This document shows positions 32,467-35,291 of a DNA stretch of 35,291 nt, one piece after another. The translations under genes and the position numbers were made by a program. The stretch is from Candidatus Coprenecus pullicola. Its GTDB lineage: Bacteria; Bacteroidota; Bacteroidia; Bacteroidales; UBA932. Positions within the stretch are counted from its first letter, which is position 1; the number at the start of each line of letters is the position of its first letter. The stretch is taken from positions 1 through 35,291 of the forward strand of contig DVHR01000060.1 in the NCBI GenBank assembly GCA_018711925.1, written 5' to 3'. The notes beneath the pieces were generated by a model. That model was not told where the DNA came from. It did no database searches and was given only the letters and a program-made list of their open reading frames with translations.

Positions 32467-34335
32467 CTATCGCTTGAGGAATGTCAGGAACTCCTCTTCG
32501 GAGCAGCTGCCGGTGGGGCCTGAAAGAGTATTGCCATCGGAGTCTACGACCGCGTAAAGGGGCTGGGAGGCTGAGCCGAACTGCTGCAGCTCCAGGTCGC
32601 GGTACCGGCGGCCGAGGGTCCGGAATTCGTCGTCGGGAGTCTTGTCGTCCACGTAGAGATTGGCTATTACGAAGTCATTGGACAGCCTGTCCATCACTGC
32701 CGGGGATGAGAGCACAGTGGCCTCCATCTGTTTGCAGACGCTGCATGTGTGCGACTTGAAGGCGATGAAGACCGGCTTGCCTGTGGCTCGGCTTTCGGAA
32801 AGAGCCTCTTCGAGGTTGGTGTAGCTCTTGAGGGTGGAGTAGCCGGGTGCGGCTGCCGTGTTGCCGCCGGCCTCAGGCACATTGCCTCCTGAGGACAGTG
32901 TCAGGGTGGAGCCGTCCATCGGAGGGATAAGGCCCGAGATGCTCTGCAGCGGGGCTCCGAAGAGACCGGGTATAAGATAGAACGCGAATGTGATGCAGAC
33001 TATGGCGGCTATGTGTCTGCCCCAGCCGATGCCCTCTGAGGGGGTGTCGTGGCTGGTGCGGAACACTCCGAGGAAATACAGGCCGAGCAGCAGGGCGAGG
33101 ACAACCCATGTGGCGATGAAGCCGAGTCTGGTAATGATGCCCCAGCCGAAGTATGCGTCGATGTTGTAGAGGAACTTCATGGCGAAAGCGAGCATGATGT
33201 AGGCGAATACGACCTTGACCATGTTGAGCCATCCTCCTGATTTCGGGAGCTTTTTCATTACGCTGGGGAAGAATGAGAGTGCCACGAAGGGGAGGGAGAA
33301 GCCGAGTCCGAAGACCGCCATGCCGAGAATCGGCCTGAGTGCCACTCCGTCCAGTACGGCGGCTGCGAGGATGGAGCCTACGAACGGGCCTGTGCAGGAG
33401 AAGGATACAATCACCATGGCGAGTGCTACGAAGAATGCAGCGATGTAGCCGCCCTTGTCAGCCTGGCTGTCGGCCTTGTTGGCAAGCCCGGAGGGCAGGG
33501 TAATCTCAAATGCCCCGAGGAAAGAGACGGCAAAGATGAGGAACAGCAGGGCGAATATCAGGTTGGGAATCCAGTGGGTGCCGATGGCATCGGTAGCCGC
33601 CGTGCTCTGGAAGAGAGCGACTATCAGACCCAAAATGGTGTAGATGGCTATAATTGAGAGGCCGAAGATTACACCCTTGAGAATACCTGCGCGTTTGGTG
33701 CTGCCTCCACCGATGAGGAAGCCTACCGTCATGGGAATCATCGGGAACACGCAAGGCGTGATGACTCCGGCCAGACCGGCCAGAAAGGCGATGAGCAGGA
33801 ATCCCCAGATGCTCTGGCCGTCACTCTTGGTGGCCGTCTGGCTGTCGGATGCGGGTGCGATGCTTTCTTCGACCGGGGTGGCCGAAGGGTTGACGGTGAC
33901 GGATATCTCCTCCTCGTTGAGGGTGCACTCCAGTCCGTTGCAGGTCTGGAACTCCATCCAGCCCTTGAATGTGAATGGCTCTTTTGTCAAAGGTTTGATA
34001 ATCTGTCTGAAACGGGCTGTTCCCTCGAAGTAGTCCACATTCATGCCGAAGCCCTGGTCGAACTTCTCGTGAGGTGTCTCCACGTCCTCTAAGCCGCCGA
34101 CGGGACTGTAGTCCGGGCTTTCCTGGGCTGTCAGGGCCGTGGCCATGGGGCCTCCCTTGACAGGTGCGGTGCTGTACATATACCACTGTGGGGCCAGATT
34201 GACTGTGAGTATCAGCTCCACATTGCCGTCTGGAAGAACGGCTGTCTTTGAGTCTACGGATATTACGCCCTGTGCCGCCGCGCATACTGATATCATGCAG
34301 GCAGCCATTGCGATTGCGAGTCTTTTCAGTATCAT
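32467..34335 (-). CDS. dsbD: thiol:disulfide interchange protein DsbD-like
   Basis: A 622-residue membrane protein that carries reducing power from the cytoplasm to the envelope. After a signal peptide (ending CAAAQG) comes an N-terminal DsbD-alpha-like domain with a cysteine pair (QTCNGLEC). An eight-helix DsbD domain follows with VITPCVFPMIP and SFSCTGPFVG, then a C-terminal thioredoxin domain with HTCSVCKQME. The start at 34335 precedes the signal directly; the ATG at 34389 lies upstream of the promoter box and is rejected. Confidence 0.93.
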   Translation of the reverse strand: MILKRLAIAMAACMISVCAAAQGVISVDSKTAVLPDGNVELILTVNLAPQWYMYSTAPVKGGPMATALTAQESPDYSPVGGLEDVETPHEKFDQGFGMNVDYFEGTARFRQIIKPLTKEPFTFKGWMEFQTCNGLECTLNEEEISVTVNPSATPVEESIAPASDSQTATKSDGQSIWGFLLIAFLAGLAGVITPCVFPMIPMTVGFLIGGGSTKRAGILKGVIFGLSIIAIYTILGLIVALFQSTAATDAIGTHWIPNLIFALLFLIFAVSFLGAFEITLPSGLANKADSQADKGGYIAAFFVALAMVIVSFSCTGPFVGSILAAAVLDGVALRPILGMAVFGLGFSLPFVALSFFPSVMKKLPKSGGWLNMVKVVFAYIMLAFAMKFLYNIDAYFGWGIITRLGFIATWVVLALLLGLYFLGVFRTSHDTPSEGIGWGRHIAAIVCITFAFYLIPGLFGAPLQSISGLIPPMDGSTLTLSSGGNVPEAGGNTAAAPGYSTLKSYTNLEEALSESRATGKPVFIAFKSHTCSVCKQMEATVLSSPAVMDRLSNDFVIANLYVDDKTPDDEFRTLGRRYRDLELQQFGSASQPLYAVVDSDGNTLSGPTGSCSEEEFLTFLKR

Positions 34336-34358
34336 CTCTTTATTTTTTATTACTGGGG

Positions 34359-34390
34359 CAAAAATACGCAGAAGCCGAGAGCAGAACAAA
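34359..34390 (-). promoter_or_regulatory. dsbD promoter
   Basis: TTTG (34390-34387), 20 bases, TATTTTTG (34366-34359), ending 23 bases before ATG 34335. Confidence 0.75.
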
Positions 34391-34501
34391 TTTTATTTGC
34401 TATGCCGCAAAGATGCGCCCGAAATCGGACGCGATGACGTAAGCAGTAGGATTCCGGAAAGTCCTTTCACCGCTTTAAATTTAAGGATACATCCGTGCGC
34501 G

Positions 34502-34647
34502 TAATATACGCCTAACTGCACAATGGTCTAAAAATCAATAAATTATATCAAAAGAGATGCTAATGTAAGTTACTAGGCTGTAAATCAGTAGTTTAAGCTA
34601 TGTGTAAAAGTAACGTCACTTTTGCGGTTTTAATATACGGCTAACTG
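34502..34647 (+). repeat. 17-bp direct repeat in the barrel C regulatory region
   Basis: TAATATACGCCTAACTG (34502-34518) recurs as TAATATACGGCTAACTG (34631-34647), 16 of 17 identical, 129 bases apart and on either side of the palindrome. A loosely similar sequence stands at the second position upstream of barrel A. Could be paired protein-binding sites. Confidence 0.55.
34578..34625 (+). promoter_or_regulatory. putative operator: 11-mer plus palindrome (second copy)
   Basis: CTGTAAATCAG (34578-34588), 15 bases, then an inverted repeat AAAAGT-AACGTC-ACTTTT within 34604-34625. It stands 58 bases before the -33 TTTG at 34684, exactly as at the barrel A promoter on the other strand. Confidence 0.75.
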
Positions 34648-34683
34648 TCAATGTCTTGCGGAAAGTTGCCGTCACTAATCCGA

Positions 34684-34715
34684 TTTGCAGAAAGGACAGA
34701 CACAGACTATGTTTG
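34684..34715 (+). promoter_or_regulatory. promoter of the micro-ORF/barrel C unit
   Basis: TTTG (34684-34687), 20 bases, TATGTTTG (34708-34715), preceded by the shared 12-mer CCGTCACTAATC (34669-34680). Confidence 0.8.
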
Positions 34716-34741
34716 TTGCCGAAAACAAACATTAACCGCGT

Positions 34742-34864
34742 ATGAAAAGATTCACATCTATCCTTGCAACGGCTCTCATAGCCGCCGAGCTGAACGGACT
34801 GGTATCCGATGACAGGGAGGCCGTCCTCATCGGCCATAGTGCTGGAGGTCTAAAGATTTATTAA
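34742..34864 (+). CDS. 40-residue micro-ORF at the barrel start position
   Basis: ATG 34742 to TAA 34862-34864 gives MKRFTSILATALIAAELNGL followed by 20 further residues ending GGLKIY. The first half looks like a signal peptide. It sits 26 bases after the -7 box, the place that barrel A's ATG occupies at its homologous promoter, and 20 bases before barrel C. It may be a leader peptide, or the stub of a deleted barrel gene whose promoter now serves barrel C. Confidence 0.4.
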   Translation: MKRFTSILATALIAAELNGLVSDDREAVLIGHSAGGLKIY

Positions 34865-34884
34865 CCGTTTAAACCGATTATCTT

Positions 34885-35291
34885 ATGAATTCCACACGAA
34901 GACTCATCCTTTCAGCAGCGGTGCTCCTGCTGCTCATTTCCTCTGCGTCCGCACAGGATAACAAAGGCAAGAAGGTGGACTACACCGGTACACAGGAGGT
35001 GGACATCAGCGTAGGCCTGCCTTACGGGTCCCTGTTCCGGGACGCGAGCGTGGTAGGTGACGCTTTCGCCGGATTCAACTTCATCAGTCCGTCCGACATC
35101 GTCACCGGAGACTACAAGACCGTACTGCCCACATTCAGGGCCGAGTACGGATACAACGTTCTCAGCTGGCTCAGCCTCGGAGCTGGCGTAAACTACTCCT
35201 ACGGCAGCTACCGGATGCTCTACAAGGAGAACCACTCACACGCTTGGGACGAGTGGACGCACCTGGCGACCGCTACGTTCAACGTCAAGTT
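34885..35291 (+). CDS. outer-membrane beta-barrel protein C (cut by window edge)
   Basis: The first 135 residues are visible. A signal peptide (MNSTRRLILSAAVLLLLISS...ASAQ) leads to a mature region homologous to barrels A and B: TGTQEVDISVGLPYGSLFRD against the HETSISVGLPRTNLF block of A, and AEYGYNVLSWLSLGAGVNYS against YGYNVLSWLNVGLGFNY of A. It is on the opposite strand to A/B and 6 kb away but has the same regulatory region. The C-terminus lies outside the window. Confidence 0.85.
   Translation, partial: MNSTRRLILSAAVLLLLISSASAQDNKGKKVDYTGTQEVDISVGLPYGSLFRDASVVGDAFAGFNFISPSDIVTGDYKTVLPTFRAEYGYNVLSWLSLGAGVNYSYGSYRMLYKENHSHAWDEWTHLATATFNVK

Noticed and set aside
34742..34864. Hydrolase motif GHSAGG in the micro-ORF
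   Set aside because: Forty residues cannot form an alpha/beta hydrolase; the match is chance or debris.

Overview
The window reads as chromosomal DNA of a Bacteroidales-type Bacteroidota bacterium. The evidence is the promoter style (many TAnnTTTG boxes at the Bacteroidota -7 position, several with TTTG 19-21 bases further upstream), near absence of Shine-Dalgarno sequences, many lipoproteins, OmpA/OmpW-sized beta-barrels ending in F, a GH109 enzyme, an alpha2-type glycyl-tRNA synthetase, and a Bacteroidota radical-SAM/lipoprotein cassette. No tRNA, rRNA, CRISPR or intact insertion sequence was seen. Genus cannot be assigned from the sequence alone.

Layout. 1-1.4 kb: glycerate kinase with a coupled 47-residue ORF. 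1.4-2.95 kb: gene-poor, holding a tandem array of period 105 bp, coding-like debris and a decayed lipoprotein gene. 2.98-5.7 kb: phosphoglycolate-phosphatase-like HAD gene convergent on a tight operon of two paralogous lipoproteins plus a radical SAM/SPASM enzyme. 5.7-7.8 kb: membrane-protein operon including a YczE-like/cytidylate-kinase-like fusion. 7.86-10.05 kb: 144-bp imperfect palindrome, a GNAT-Ogt fusion (DNA alkylation repair) and an EFR1-type flavodoxin/ferredoxin. 10.1-12.7 kb: two divergent AlbA_2 (Schlafen-like) genes only 46 bp apart. 12.8-15.9 kb: AlkD-like protein, RsmA and a GH109 lipoprotein closed by a strong terminator. 15.9-17.3 kb: propeller-like relic and an Rpn/PD-(D/E)XK protein. 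17.3-21.4 kb: mutS with a MacB-like permease. 21.45-21.77 kb: a second 105-bp array. 21.8-26.4 kb: small hypothetical, glycosyltransferase, dihydroorotate-dehydrogenase-like protein and glyS. 26.8-32.2 kb: envelope locus (lipoprotein, two paralogous beta-barrels, a membrane-spanning TPR/HTH regulator, a propeller lipoprotein). 32.4-34.4 kb: dsbD. 34.5 kb to the end: regulatory region, micro-ORF and a third beta-barrel paralogue cut by the window edge.

Three things stand out. First, two loci 19.6 kb apart carry tandem arrays with the same 105-bp period and the same 40-bp near-palindromic core (36 of 40 identical) but unrelated filler. Second, the beta-barrel genes at 29.06 kb and 34.7 kb share a complete regulatory region: an 11-mer, 15 bp, a palindrome, 58 bp, TTTG, 20 bp and TATGTTTG, with every spacing identical. 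A membrane-anchored HTH regulator lies beside one copy and is a candidate controller, by inference only. Third, the radical SAM/lipoprotein cassette is a known family pair with no known product, and here it carries two intact and one decayed putative substrate. The window also contains many relics of surface-protein genes, which suggests that the envelope loci turn over quickly.
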